Shown piece by piece: positions 53,569-62,009 of a DNA stretch of 64,000 nt; positions within the stretch are counted from its first letter, which is position 1, and the number at the start of each line of letters is the position of its first letter. The notes under the pieces were generated by a model. That model saw only the letters and a program-made list of their open reading frames with translations, did not search any database and was not told where the DNA came from. Source of the DNA: JBDHWI01 sp964590135 (GTDB taxonomy: Bacteria; Chloroflexota; Anaerolineae; J036; Brachytrichaceae); assembly GCA_964590135.1 (NCBI GenBank), contig CAZPVX010000012.1:1-64000 (forward strand), read 5' to 3'. Position numbers and translations under genes: made by a program.

Positions 53569-53834
53569 GGAATGATCCTCCTGATGGCATGAGATGAGCA
53601 GATGAGTTGGGCGGCGCGGCTGCATCGGTTGCGTTGAGTTTCGATTGACCGCTGTACTCTGTCAAATTTTGCCTGTTACGCCACTGAAAAATGGCGAGGA
53701 GAGGTTTGTGGCTGCGCGCCGGCTGAGATGCGACCAGCGCGCTCATTTTGTGCAACCTCGCTGCCGATGCGTTTACAATCCTGCGTCGGCGTTTCCTGCC
53801 GCAATGCGACACTGCAAAGGTGCTTCCCGATTCG

Positions 53835-55550
53835 ATGCCTGCAAAGAAATTTTTGGCGCTCTGCGCCAGCCTGTTGACGGCGCTGACTGCCTGTTCGCCA
53901 GCCGCCCTTCTGCCCACCGCCACTCCTACCGCGACCGCGCTGCCCACGGCCACCCTGCCGCCGACGCCGACGATTATTCCATCGCCCACGCCGGCGCCGG
54001 TGAAGACCATCTGGATTGATCCGCTGCTGCCGGCAAATATGCACGAAGCGCTGATGACGCAGGCAAAGCAGTTCGCCGAGGGCGCCGGCGAGGCGCCGTT
54101 TCGCGTCGCCCTCACCACCACCGCACATGCCGACGTGACGATAGCCGCCGGCAACGAGGGGTTGCCGCTCATCACCAGAACCTTCGCCGTCGCTGCGCCA
54201 TTTCCGACTGTGGCCGATGAGATCCGCTTCGATGATTTCAAAAAGTTCTGGGCCGGCGATGCAACTGCGCTGGCCAGCGTGTCTGCCGACGGGCAAACAC
54301 CGCCGACGCTGTTCATGGATGCCGACACGCGCGCCGCACTGGTGTTGCTGCTGGGCGAGCCGGCGGAGAGCGCAAAGATTCAGCTCTCGCTGCCCGAGAA
54401 CGTGCTGGCTGATGCGTGGGCGATGAAGGGCGCATCGCTCGCAGTGGTGCCGTTCGATCAGCTTGAAGCGCGCTGGAAGTTGCTGCGCGTGGACGGCATC
54501 AACCTGTTCGAGCGCGAAGCCGACATGGCGAAATATCCGCTTACGCTGCAGGTGCGCGCCGCCGGCGATGCCGGCATGCTCACCAGCCTCGGCAGCGCCA
54601 TCACCCCCAGCAACAATCGCGATTTGAGCAAAATGACCATTGTGGCGATGACCGGCGTGACGGCGATGGTGCGCGGCACCGCCGTGAAAATGGAGCAGAA
54701 CGGCATCACCTATCCCGCAGAAAAAATTCGTGACTGGCTGACCACTGCCGACATCACGCACATCAGCAACGAGGTGTCGTTCTGGGATCAATGCCCGCCG
54801 CCTTCCTACAACGATGGCGTGACGATGTGCTCGAACGTGAAGTACATGGATCTGCTGCGCTATGTCGGCACTGACGTCATCGAGTTGACTGGCAACCATC
54901 TATGGGATTACGGCTACCAAAGGGTGACGCCAACGATTGAGATGTACGAGCAGGAAGGCTGGAAATACTTCGGCGGCGGCAGGAATATCGCCGATGCGTT
55001 GCGACCCTTGACGATGACGGTGAACGGCAACCGGATCGCCTTTGTGGGCTGCAACTACTTCGGCGCGGACTGGGCGACGGAAGAGATGGCCGGCTCCGCG
55101 CCATGCAGCCCCGACAACCCGAAGGACTTGACGTATCAGATTAACCTGATTCGTCAACTGCGCGCCGAGGGCTATCTAGTGATTGCGACGTTGCAGTATG
55201 AAGAATATTACTTCTACCAAAGCACCCCACAGCAACGGCGCGACTTTGCGGCGTTGCGCGATGCCGGCGCCGTCATTGTCAACGGCAGCCAGGGCCACCA
55301 CGCGCAAGCCTTCGATGTGAGCAACGCCGGCTTCATCCACTGGGGCACGGGCAACCTCTTCTTCGGCGACCAGGAGGCGAAGGGCGCGCGGCAGACCTTT
55401 GTCGACAGACACGTGTTCTACGACAACCGCTATCTCGGCGTCGATCTGCGCACCGCATTCATCGTCGACGATTCGCAGCCAGTGCCGATGACGCCGGAGG
55501 AGCGCCGCGAGTTGCTCAACGAATTGTTCGATGTGAGCGTGTTTCAGTAG
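53835..55550 (+). CDS. CapA-like lipoprotein (PGA_cap family)
   Basis: A 571-residue lipoprotein. The N-terminus PAKKFLALCASLLTALTACS is a lipobox signal (LTAC), followed by a Thr/Pro linker (PTATPTATALPTATLPPTPT). Residues about 55-260 are of unknown type. The C-terminal half is a CapA metallophosphatase-like domain: MTIVAMTGVTAMVRGTAV, SNEVSFWDQC, VIELTGNHLWDYGYQ, AFVGCNYFGAD, VIATLQYEEYY, VIVNGSQGHHAQAF and IHWGTGNLFFGDQ. The family was named from capsular polyglutamate synthesis, but most members have unknown roles. TACAAT at 53773 is a possible -10. Confidence 0.85.
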   Translation: MPAKKFLALCASLLTALTACSPAALLPTATPTATALPTATLPPTPTIIPSPTPAPVKTIWIDPLLPANMHEALMTQAKQFAEGAGEAPFRVALTTTAHADVTIAAGNEGLPLITRTFAVAAPFPTVADEIRFDDFKKFWAGDATALASVSADGQTPPTLFMDADTRAALVLLLGEPAESAKIQLSLPENVLADAWAMKGASLAVVPFDQLEARWKLLRVDGINLFEREADMAKYPLTLQVRAAGDAGMLTSLGSAITPSNNRDLSKMTIVAMTGVTAMVRGTAVKMEQNGITYPAEKIRDWLTTADITHISNEVSFWDQCPPPSYNDGVTMCSNVKYMDLLRYVGTDVIELTGNHLWDYGYQRVTPTIEMYEQEGWKYFGGGRNIADALRPLTMTVNGNRIAFVGCNYFGADWATEEMAGSAPCSPDNPKDLTYQINLIRQLRAEGYLVIATLQYEEYYFYQSTPQQRRDFAALRDAGAVIVNGSQGHHAQAFDVSNAGFIHWGTGNLFFGDQEAKGARQTFVDRHVFYDNRYLGVDLRTAFIVDDSQPVPMTPEERRELLNELFDVSVFQ

Positions 55551-55743
55551 TTGTCTTGAAGGCTCATGCCCGCCGGCGGCATGACATCTGCTTTGCCAAT
55601 GCCGCCAGCGCATCGTCAATGTCCGGATCACAGTCGAGCCGGATTTTTGTGCAGCGATTGGGATTGGTCATGTGCTCTTTGCAGAACAAGAGGGGATAGC
55701 GGGCTTTTTGTCATCCTCTCTCCCTCTTCTTTTGTGGAAGAGA

Positions 55744-56721
55744 TCAGCGAATGACTGTGGCAGCGAGTCCGACAAGCACGGCGACGCCGGCGGCCACCAG
55801 CCAGGCGCGATTGTCGTTGAAGAGCGTGTTAATATCCTGCGGCTCTGCGGCTTGCGTGGCAGCGGGCGGCAGCGTGCCGGTGGTGAACAGCATCTCGCGG
55901 AATTCCACGATGCTGGCCGGCCGGTCATCGGGGTGCATGGCGACAGCGCTGAGCAGCGCGCGCTCGATATTTTCACTGAGCGCTGGATTGCACTGGCGCG
56001 GCAGTGCAAGCGCATCGGGGTTGAGGAAGCGTTGGCGCGCGTCCGCCGGCGGCGTGTTGGTGAGCAGGTGATACAGCGTCGCGCCGAGCGCATAGATATC
56101 TGAGCGTGTGTCGGTGTGTGAATCGTCTTCGCCGTATTGCTCCAGCGGCGTGTAGGCCGCCGTGCCGCGCCCTTGCAACACCGTCACCGTCTGCGAGGTA
56201 TCCTTCGACAGCAACTTCACCAGCCCAAAGTCAACCAGCTTGATCAAGCCGCTCGGAGTGAGCTTGATGTTGCTCGGTTTGATGTCGCGGTGCAGCACCG
56301 GCGGATCCTGAGTGTGCATGTATTCGATGGAGTCGCACAGTTGTCGCGCCCATGTCAACACTTCCACTTCAGTCAAAAAGCGCCCTGCCCGCCGCGCCTC
56401 ATCCATCAGCTCCTTCAGGTTCTTGCCCATCACGTAATCCATCACCAGATAGTCCAGCCCGTCTTCGGTAAAGTAGTCTGACACCTTGGGCAGATTGGGA
56501 TGGTCGAGCCGCGCCAGCACGCTGGCCTCGCGCGAGAATTGATGCTGCAATTCGGTGATCAGCGCCGGCTCAATGTTGGGATCGATGCGCACAGCTTTCA
56601 CCGCGCACTTGCGGCCCTCAAGGCGCAAATCTTCGGCAAGGTAGACCGATCCCATGCCGCCCTGACCGATGGGGGATTCGATGCGATAGCGCCGGCGTAG
56701 CACGGTTCCGGATTGGAGCAT
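55744..56721 (-). CDS. PknB-type serine/threonine protein kinase
   Basis: A 325-residue Hanks-type kinase. The glycine loop is IGQGGMGSVYLAEDL, the ATP lysine is in CAVKAVRID, the catalytic loop VLHRDIKPSNIKLT, the metal Asp in LVDFGLVKLL, and the P+1/substrate segment YTPLEQYGEDDSHTDTRSDI. The domain ends at about residue 275, followed by a short linker and one C-terminal membrane helix (AWLVAAGVAVLVGLAATVI), so it is anchored with the kinase in the cytoplasm and almost no outside sensor. It is divergent from an FHA-domain regulator with which it shares a nearly identical promoter, making that protein a likely substrate. Confidence 0.94.
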   Translation of the reverse strand: MLQSGTVLRRRYRIESPIGQGGMGSVYLAEDLRLEGRKCAVKAVRIDPNIEPALITELQHQFSREASVLARLDHPNLPKVSDYFTEDGLDYLVMDYVMGKNLKELMDEARRAGRFLTEVEVLTWARQLCDSIEYMHTQDPPVLHRDIKPSNIKLTPSGLIKLVDFGLVKLLSKDTSQTVTVLQGRGTAAYTPLEQYGEDDSHTDTRSDIYALGATLYHLLTNTPPADARQRFLNPDALALPRQCNPALSENIERALLSAVAMHPDDRPASIVEFREMLFTTGTLPPAATQAAEPQDINTLFNDNRAWLVAAGVAVLVGLAATVIR

Positions 56722-56877
56722 AAAGTTGATTCTATCAGCGCGAGCGCTGCCGGTCAGATCAGTTGATCTGACCGGCTGATTCCCGTAGAGATAGTCTCTC
56801 TGATGCCGGCAATCTGCAATTCCTTCTGTGGATAATGCTTTACCAGCGCGACTATCGCGCTGATAAAATACGAAAGA
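56722..56877. promoter_or_regulatory. Divergent twin promoters with central palindrome
   Basis: The kinase promoter (minus) reads TCGCGCTGATAGAAT, then seven bases to its ATG. The FHA promoter (plus) reads TCGCGCTGATAAAAT, then seven bases to ATG 56878. The two 15-base elements differ at one base (56856-56870 on plus; 56729-56743 on minus). A perfect 13-bp inverted repeat (GCCGGTCAGATCA 56749-56761 with 56764-56776) lies between them and covers the likely kinase -35 (CTGACC, 17 bases from TAGAAT). Both messages would be almost leaderless. Confidence 0.75.
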
Positions 56878-57545
56878 TGAATCAAGACGCTCCCATGCTC
56901 ATCATTGAAAGCGGCCAACTGGCCGGCCAGCGCTGGCTGGTGGACAGCGACATCGTCATCATCGGCCGTGAGCCAGGTGTGACCGACCTGATGCTGCCCG
57001 AACGCCAGGTGTCGCGCCGGCACGCCAAGATCGAGCGCACGCCCGAAGGCTTTATGCTGAGCGACCTGAGCAGCAAGAACGGCACCTTCCTGAACGGCAA
57101 GGAGGTGAAGGAGCCAAAGATGCTGCAGGATGGCGATGAGATTCAGATTGCACTCTCAGTCAAGATCGCCTTTGTGGGCAGCGATGCAACGGCGCCGCTG
57201 AATGCGCGTCCCATCAGCAAGGCCATGCGCGCAGTGGTGCGCGGCATTCGCCTGGACAAGGAGAGCCGGCGCGTGTTCATCGCCGAGCAAGAGCTCGATC
57301 CCCCTCTTTCGTTGCAGCAATATCGCCTGCTCGAGTTGCTGGCCGATGCGAGCGGCGGCCTTGTCTCGCGGCAGGAAATTGTGGAGCGAGTATGGGAGGG
57401 CGAGAACGCCTACGGCGTGAGCGAGCAGGCCATCGACGCGCTGGTGCGCCGGCTGCGCGACCGCATCGCCGAGCGCGACCCCGACCACGAATACATCGTC
57501 ACCGTGCGCGGTCATGGTTTGCGCTTCGAGAACCGCTACGGTTGA
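56878..57545 (+). CDS. FHA-domain winged-helix transcription regulator
   Basis: A 222-residue cytoplasmic protein. The N-terminal FHA domain (phosphothreonine binding) shows IVIIGREPGVTDLMLPERQV, then SRRHAKIERT and LSDLSSKNGTFLNGKEV. The C-terminal half is an OmpR/PhoB-type winged helix (SLQQYRLLELLADASGGLVS, RQEIVERVW, SEQAIDALVRRLRDRI, YIVTVRGHGLRFENRYG). This fusion suggests a regulator controlled by Ser/Thr phosphorylation, presumably by the divergent kinase. It lies directly upstream of the injection-system operon, a likely target. ATG 56878 fits the FHA start and the promoter; the frame opens 43 bases earlier. Confidence 0.92.
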
Positions 57546-57945
57546 TCGCCTCACTGCGCAGATCGCCAACAGCGCCATTGTCTTGGCGCGCCTCACCCAA
57601 CAACCGCGCCAGCCCAACAGCCCGTGCGTCAGCAGACGCCGGCGCGATCCCCTTGCGCAGCCACCGTGTGCATGCAAATGATGGAACAACGGAAGCATGC
57701 GCCGGCGGATGAAAAGATGTGAAGATGTGAAATCGGGTTGACAAACGAGAATATCCATCGTTTAATTTCAGCCCTAATGCTGTTGCTGCGGGGGCAATGG
57801 CATTTCATCATCTCCGTCGCACTCTCGTCGCACTCTCATCACAACATACGCGTTCGTCGATCGTTCGGGTTGCTGCCCATGCTGGGCGGCGATGATGGCG
57901 CGTTGCCGGCTCACACGCCGGCGCGTCATGCGCAAGGAGGCTTTC
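57546..57945 (+). promoter_or_regulatory. Promoter and leader of the contractile injection operon
   Basis: These 400 bases hold no gene. TTGACA (57738-57743) and TTTAAT (57761-57766) are spaced by exactly 17 bases and form the best sigma-70-type promoter of the window. It would give a leader of about 170 bases ending in AAGGAGG before the sheath gene. The stretch CGTCGCACTCTCGTCGCACT contains a short tandem direct repeat. Confidence 0.75.
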
Positions 57946-59880
57946 ATGCCAGTTGTTCCGACGTATCCGGGTGTGTATATCGAGGAGTTGCCCAGTGGCG
58001 TGCGCACCATCACCGGCGTCGCCACCAGCGTGGCTGCGTTTGTGGATGGCTTCAGCCGCGGCGCAAAGGACAAGGCCACGCGCATCTTCAGCTTTGCCGA
58101 CTTCGAACGTGAATTTGGCGGACTGCACAAAGACAGCGAAGCCAGCTACGCCATCCAGCAGTTCTACTTAAACGGCGGTGGCGAGGCATGGGTGGTGCGC
58201 GTGGTCGGCACGAACGCGGCCGCTGCCACCGTCGCGATGAGCAACACCATTGGCGGTGCAGCCGCGCTCACGCTGGCTGCGAAGAATGAGGGTGAATGGG
58301 GCAACAACCTGCGCGCGCGCATTGACCAGAAAGGCACAGCCGCCGGCGAGTTCAACCTCACGTTGAGCGAAGTGCAAACGGTGAATGGCCGCCCAAGCGT
58401 TGTGCGGCAGGAGATCTTTCGCAACCTTTCCACCGATAGCAGCAAGACCAACCACGTCGACAAGGTCATCAACGATGCGTTGTCCGGCTCGAAGCTGGCG
58501 ACGGTCGCGTCGTCGTCGGCAAATGCGCCGCTGGTGAATGGCACGCTCGGCGCAGACATCGGCGCGACCACACTCAACGTGCCGGCCAGCCCACAGTTCA
58601 AGATCACCATCAGCGATGGCACGACCAGCAGCGTCTTTGACAACGTGCCGGTGGGGATTGCCAACGGCGCACAACCTTTGAATGCTGTGGCTGCCGCTCT
58701 GGAGGCAGCCATCCGCGGCGCATCGCCGGCCAATCCGGCTTTCGCCGGCGCCACCGTCAGCCTGCTCGGCAACCGGTTGCAGGTGATGGCCGGCAACGGC
58801 GCGGCGCGCAACACGGTGGTGTTCGCCAACGCCGGCGGCGGCAGCACCTTTGCCGCCGATGCCAAACTGACTGGCGTGGGTGTGACCGCCAACCTGCAGG
58901 ACTACCTCTTCGGTGTAAATGCCGCCATTGCCAACACTGCGCAAGCCGCCGGCGTGCAAGGCGCGAATGGCGCGCTGCCCACCGCCACGCAGTTGATCGG
59001 CAATCAGGTTGCCAAGAGCGGTATGTTCGCGCTCGAAGACGCCGATATCTTCAACATCCTGTGCATTCCGCGCGCAGCCGTGCTGGGCGGCACAGACATG
59101 CAGGCGATCATCGCCCAGGCCGAAACGTATTGTGAGGCGCGGCGCGCCTTCCTGCTGGTGGATACGCCGCCGAATGTCGATGAACTAGCCGAGATCACCG
59201 CATTTATCGGCGGCAATGGCACGCTACGACACAAAAACGCGGCGCTGTATTACCCGCGCGTGAAAGTGCCGGACCCGTTGAACGAGATGCGGCTGCGCGC
59301 CGTTGGCGCATGTGGCACGGTGGCCGGCGTGTATGCCCGCACCGATAGCACCCGCGGGGTGTGGAAGGCGCCGGCCGGCACCGAAGCCACCGTGCGTAAT
59401 GTGCCGGAGCTGGAAGATGCGCTGACCGATGCCGAGAATGGCGTGCTGAACCCGCTGGGCGTGAACAGCCTGCGCAACCTGCCAGTGTTCGGCAATGTGG
59501 TGTGGGGCGCGCGCACGCTCGATGGCGCAGATCAGCAAGCTTCTGAATGGAAATACGTGCCGGTGCGACGGATGGCCTTGTTCATCGAAGAGTCGCTGTA
59601 CCGCGGCCTGAAGTGGGTGGTGTTCGAGCCGAATGACGAGCCACTGTGGTCTCAGATCCGGCTCAACACCGGCGCGTTCATGCAAAACCTGTTCCGGCAG
59701 GGCGCATTCCAGGGCAAGACACCGCGCGAGGCGTATTTCGTCAAGTGCGATAGCGAAACCACGACGCAGAACGACATCAACGCCGGCATCGTCAACATCA
59801 TCGTCGGGTTCGCGCCGCTCAAGCCGGCCGAGTTCGTCATCGTCAAACTGCAGCAGATGGCCGGCCAAGTGCAGGCTTAA
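57946..59880 (+). CDS. Contractile injection system sheath protein
   Basis: A 644-residue phage-tail-sheath-like protein whose ring stack contracts to drive the inner tube. The N-terminus VPTYPGVYIEELPSGVRTIT followed by GVATSVAAFVDGFSRG, and FADFEREFGGLHKDSEASYA, is the classic sheath start. The C-terminal domain is equally typical: NVVWGARTLDGADQQASEWK, then YVPVRRMALFIEESLYRGLK, WVVFEPNDEPLW and a last strand VGFAPLKPAEFVIVKLQQMA. The middle (residues about 110-330) is an extra surface domain. AAGGAGG precedes ATG 57946. It is the first gene of an injection-system operon, not of a full prophage: no capsid or packaging genes are seen. Confidence 0.95.
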   Translation: MPVVPTYPGVYIEELPSGVRTITGVATSVAAFVDGFSRGAKDKATRIFSFADFEREFGGLHKDSEASYAIQQFYLNGGGEAWVVRVVGTNAAAATVAMSNTIGGAAALTLAAKNEGEWGNNLRARIDQKGTAAGEFNLTLSEVQTVNGRPSVVRQEIFRNLSTDSSKTNHVDKVINDALSGSKLATVASSSANAPLVNGTLGADIGATTLNVPASPQFKITISDGTTSSVFDNVPVGIANGAQPLNAVAAALEAAIRGASPANPAFAGATVSLLGNRLQVMAGNGAARNTVVFANAGGGSTFAADAKLTGVGVTANLQDYLFGVNAAIANTAQAAGVQGANGALPTATQLIGNQVAKSGMFALEDADIFNILCIPRAAVLGGTDMQAIIAQAETYCEARRAFLLVDTPPNVDELAEITAFIGGNGTLRHKNAALYYPRVKVPDPLNEMRLRAVGACGTVAGVYARTDSTRGVWKAPAGTEATVRNVPELEDALTDAENGVLNPLGVNSLRNLPVFGNVVWGARTLDGADQQASEWKYVPVRRMALFIEESLYRGLKWVVFEPNDEPLWSQIRLNTGAFMQNLFRQGAFQGKTPREAYFVKCDSETTTQNDINAGIVNIIVGFAPLKPAEFVIVKLQQMAGQVQA

Positions 59881-59889
59881 GGAGTCCAC

Positions 59890-60402
59890 ATGGCACAGTT
59901 CAGCGTTAATCCACAACGCTTCGATCCCTACAAAAACTTCAAGTTTCGCGTGAAGTGGGATGGCAAGTATGTCGCCGGCGTGAGCAAGATCAGCGCGCTC
60001 AAGCGCACCACCGAAGTGGTGAAGCATCGCGAGGGCGGCGACCCCAGCAGCAGCCGCAAATCGCCAGGCCGCACTGAATTCGAGCCGATTACGCTGGAGC
60101 GCGGCGTGACGCATGACCCGGAGTTCGAGGCATGGGCGAACAAGGTGTGGAACTTTGGCGCCGGCCTGGGCGCGGAGGCGTCGCTCAAGGACTTTCGCAA
60201 GGACCTCATCATCGAGATGCTCAACGAGGCCGGCCAGGTCGCCATCGCCTACAAGGTCTTTCGCTGCTGGGTTAGCGAATACCAGAGCGTGCCCGATCTC
60301 GACGCCAATACCAACAACGTCGCCATCCAGCACATCAAGCTGGAAAACGAGGGTTGGGAGCGCGATGCGTCGGTGCCGGAGCCGAGCGAGCCGGCGTTTT
60401 AG
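59890..60402 (+). CDS. Contractile injection system tube protein
   Basis: A 170-residue phage tail-tube protein (gp19-like) that forms the inner tube within the sheath. NPQRFDPYKNFKFRVKWDGK, then YVAGVSKISALKRTTEVVKH, EGGDPSSSRKSPGRTEFEPI and TLERGVTHDPEFEAWANKVW are the hallmarks of this family. It begins nine bases after the sheath stop, with GGAG in the stop region. Only one tube gene is visible here; systems of this type often have two. Confidence 0.95.
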   Translation: MAQFSVNPQRFDPYKNFKFRVKWDGKYVAGVSKISALKRTTEVVKHREGGDPSSSRKSPGRTEFEPITLERGVTHDPEFEAWANKVWNFGAGLGAEASLKDFRKDLIIEMLNEAGQVAIAYKVFRCWVSEYQSVPDLDANTNNVAIQHIKLENEGWERDASVPEPSEPAF

Positions 60403-60410
60403 TTGCCAGT

Positions 60411-61118
60411 ATGCAGCCTTTGTCTGCGTCCGCCCTGTTGCATGCATGGGAGGCCGGCAACGCGCTGAACCTGCCGCAGCGCGCGCTGGTGTTGCTGGCG
60501 GCGGCCAACCCTGGCACGCCGTCAGCCACATTGGCACAGTTGACGCTGGGCGAGCGCGATGCGCGATTGATCGACCTGCGCGAGCAGTGCTTCGGCAGCG
60601 CGGTCACTGCCATTGCGACCTGCCCAACGTGCGGCGAGCGCGTCGAGATGCAGTTCGACACCGCCGCACTGCGCGCGCCGGCGGCAAGCAGCGATGCGGT
60701 GTTCACGCTCGCAGATGCCGCCGGCGAAGTGCGCTTTCGCGCAGTGAATTCACTGGATGTGCTGACGCTGATGGATGCGCCGCATGAAAACCCAAGGCAC
60801 GCGCTGGCAGAGCGATGCGTAATCGAAGGCGCCGGCGCATTGACCGCTGCGCAGGTGGATGCCATCGCCGCAGCGTTGCGCGCGGCTGATTCGCAGGCTG
60901 AAGTCTCGATCGCATTGAGTTGCCCGAATTGCGGGCGGCAGTGGCAGTCGTTGTTTGACATCGCTTCATTCTTCTGGCGCGAGATCGAGGCGTGGGCGCA
61001 GCGCACATTGGACGATGTGCATGCGCTGGCGATGGCCTATCACTGGCGCGAAGATGACATTCTGGCGATGAGCGCCTGGCGCCGGCAGCAGTATTTGTTG
61101 CGAATCGAGGAGTTGTGA
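60411..61118 (+). CDS. T4 gp51-like baseplate hub assembly chaperone
   Basis: A 235-residue protein with two CxxC zinc pairs, IATCPTCGERVEMQFD (about residue 68) and LSCPNCGRQWQSLFD (about 170). Helical flanks include RDARLIDLREQCFGSAVTAI and MAYHWREDDILAMSAWRRQQ with YLLRIEEL. The C-terminal HWREDDILAM-W-RRQYL pattern is shared with the T4-family baseplate-hub chaperone of injection systems. It starts eight bases after the tube gene. The open frame begins earlier (60354), but that part overlaps the tube gene. Confidence 0.75.
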   Translation: MQPLSASALLHAWEAGNALNLPQRALVLLAAANPGTPSATLAQLTLGERDARLIDLREQCFGSAVTAIATCPTCGERVEMQFDTAALRAPAASSDAVFTLADAAGEVRFRAVNSLDVLTLMDAPHENPRHALAERCVIEGAGALTAAQVDAIAAALRAADSQAEVSIALSCPNCGRQWQSLFDIASFFWREIEAWAQRTLDDVHALAMAYHWREDDILAMSAWRRQQYLLRIEEL

Positions 61119-61268
61119 CCAGCAAACCTGCCGCAGCGGTTCAAAGCTGCGCTTTTGGCGCCTTCGGCTGATTGTCTGTCCGCGCGGAATGTGCGCCGGC
61201 GTTGACTGACGCACGGCTGAAAGCCCGGCAGAGCGATTTCAATCGCTTGATGATGGGAGCAAAAGTGC

Positions 61269-62009
61269 ATGGCAAACGAGATATTGGATTTTCTGACTGC
61301 GCTTGCCTCACGAAACGGCCTTGCCACCGGCGAAGCCCAGCCAGCAGTAGTGCAGCCGCGCATCCCATCGCGCTTCGAGCCAATTGCGCCAGATGCTGGC
61401 GCAGGGCTGGCTGAAACCGCGTCTGAGATGGATGCAACGCGCGAGGAGCGCCGCATCGTGCCAGGTCGCGAAGCCGCGCCGGCGAATGCGCCACCCACGC
61501 CGACTTTGACGCCAGCGCTCAACCCATCGCCCGCGCAACCCACAATGCCGGCGCAGCCAGCAACCCATCCAGCCCTGCGCGTAATCGAGCGCGTGGTGCA
61601 CGCGCATGAAACCCAGACGATCCGCGTGGTGGAGCACGCGCAACCGACGCCATTGCCAACAGTGCCAGCTATGCTGCATGATGAAGTCACGGCGGCGCCG
61701 TTGGCCACAGCTGCGCCGGCGCAACCAGCCATTCCTGCTGCGCAGCCACAGTTCGCTCAACAGGCAAGTTCGCGCGTAGCACAGCCGCCGGCCGCCCCCA
61801 AACCATCGGCAGCGCAGGTTGCGAAACAGCCAAAAGCAACGCAGCAACCAACCGACGTTCACATCAGCATTGGCCGCATCGAGGTGCGCGCGACTGTGGA
61901 CAAAAAGGGCGAACCAGCGCGCAGCCGCCCCCCTGCGCCGGACCTTGAGCGTTACCTGAACACGCTCAGCGGCGCCGGCAATGCCGGCAACAACGGAGGA
62001 GGAGGATGA
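61269..62009 (+). CDS. Pro/Ala-rich injection-system protein with conserved C-terminal strand
   Basis: A 246-residue protein of low complexity. The short N-terminal helix ANEILDFLTALASRN is followed by about 170 residues rich in Pro, Ala, Thr and Gln. The ordered C-terminal piece THVHISIGRIEVRATV-like (DVHISIGRIEVRATVDKKGE) ends the protein with a Gly/Asn tail. Proteins with an IGRIEVRA strand occur in comparable positions in other injection clusters; the function is not known to me. GGGAG lies upstream of the ATG, and a 150-base gap without a gene precedes it. Its stop overlaps the DUF4255 gene (ATGA). Confidence 0.65.
   Translation: MANEILDFLTALASRNGLATGEAQPAVVQPRIPSRFEPIAPDAGAGLAETASEMDATREERRIVPGREAAPANAPPTPTLTPALNPSPAQPTMPAQPATHPALRVIERVVHAHETQTIRVVEHAQPTPLPTVPAMLHDEVTAAPLATAAPAQPAIPAAQPQFAQQASSRVAQPPAAPKPSAAQVAKQPKATQQPTDVHISIGRIEVRATVDKKGEPARSRPPAPDLERYLNTLSGAGNAGNNGGGG

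Noticed and set aside
53676..54899. 407-codon minus-strand frame
   Set aside because: Antisense to the CapA-like lipoprotein gene; low-complexity His/Arg sequence.
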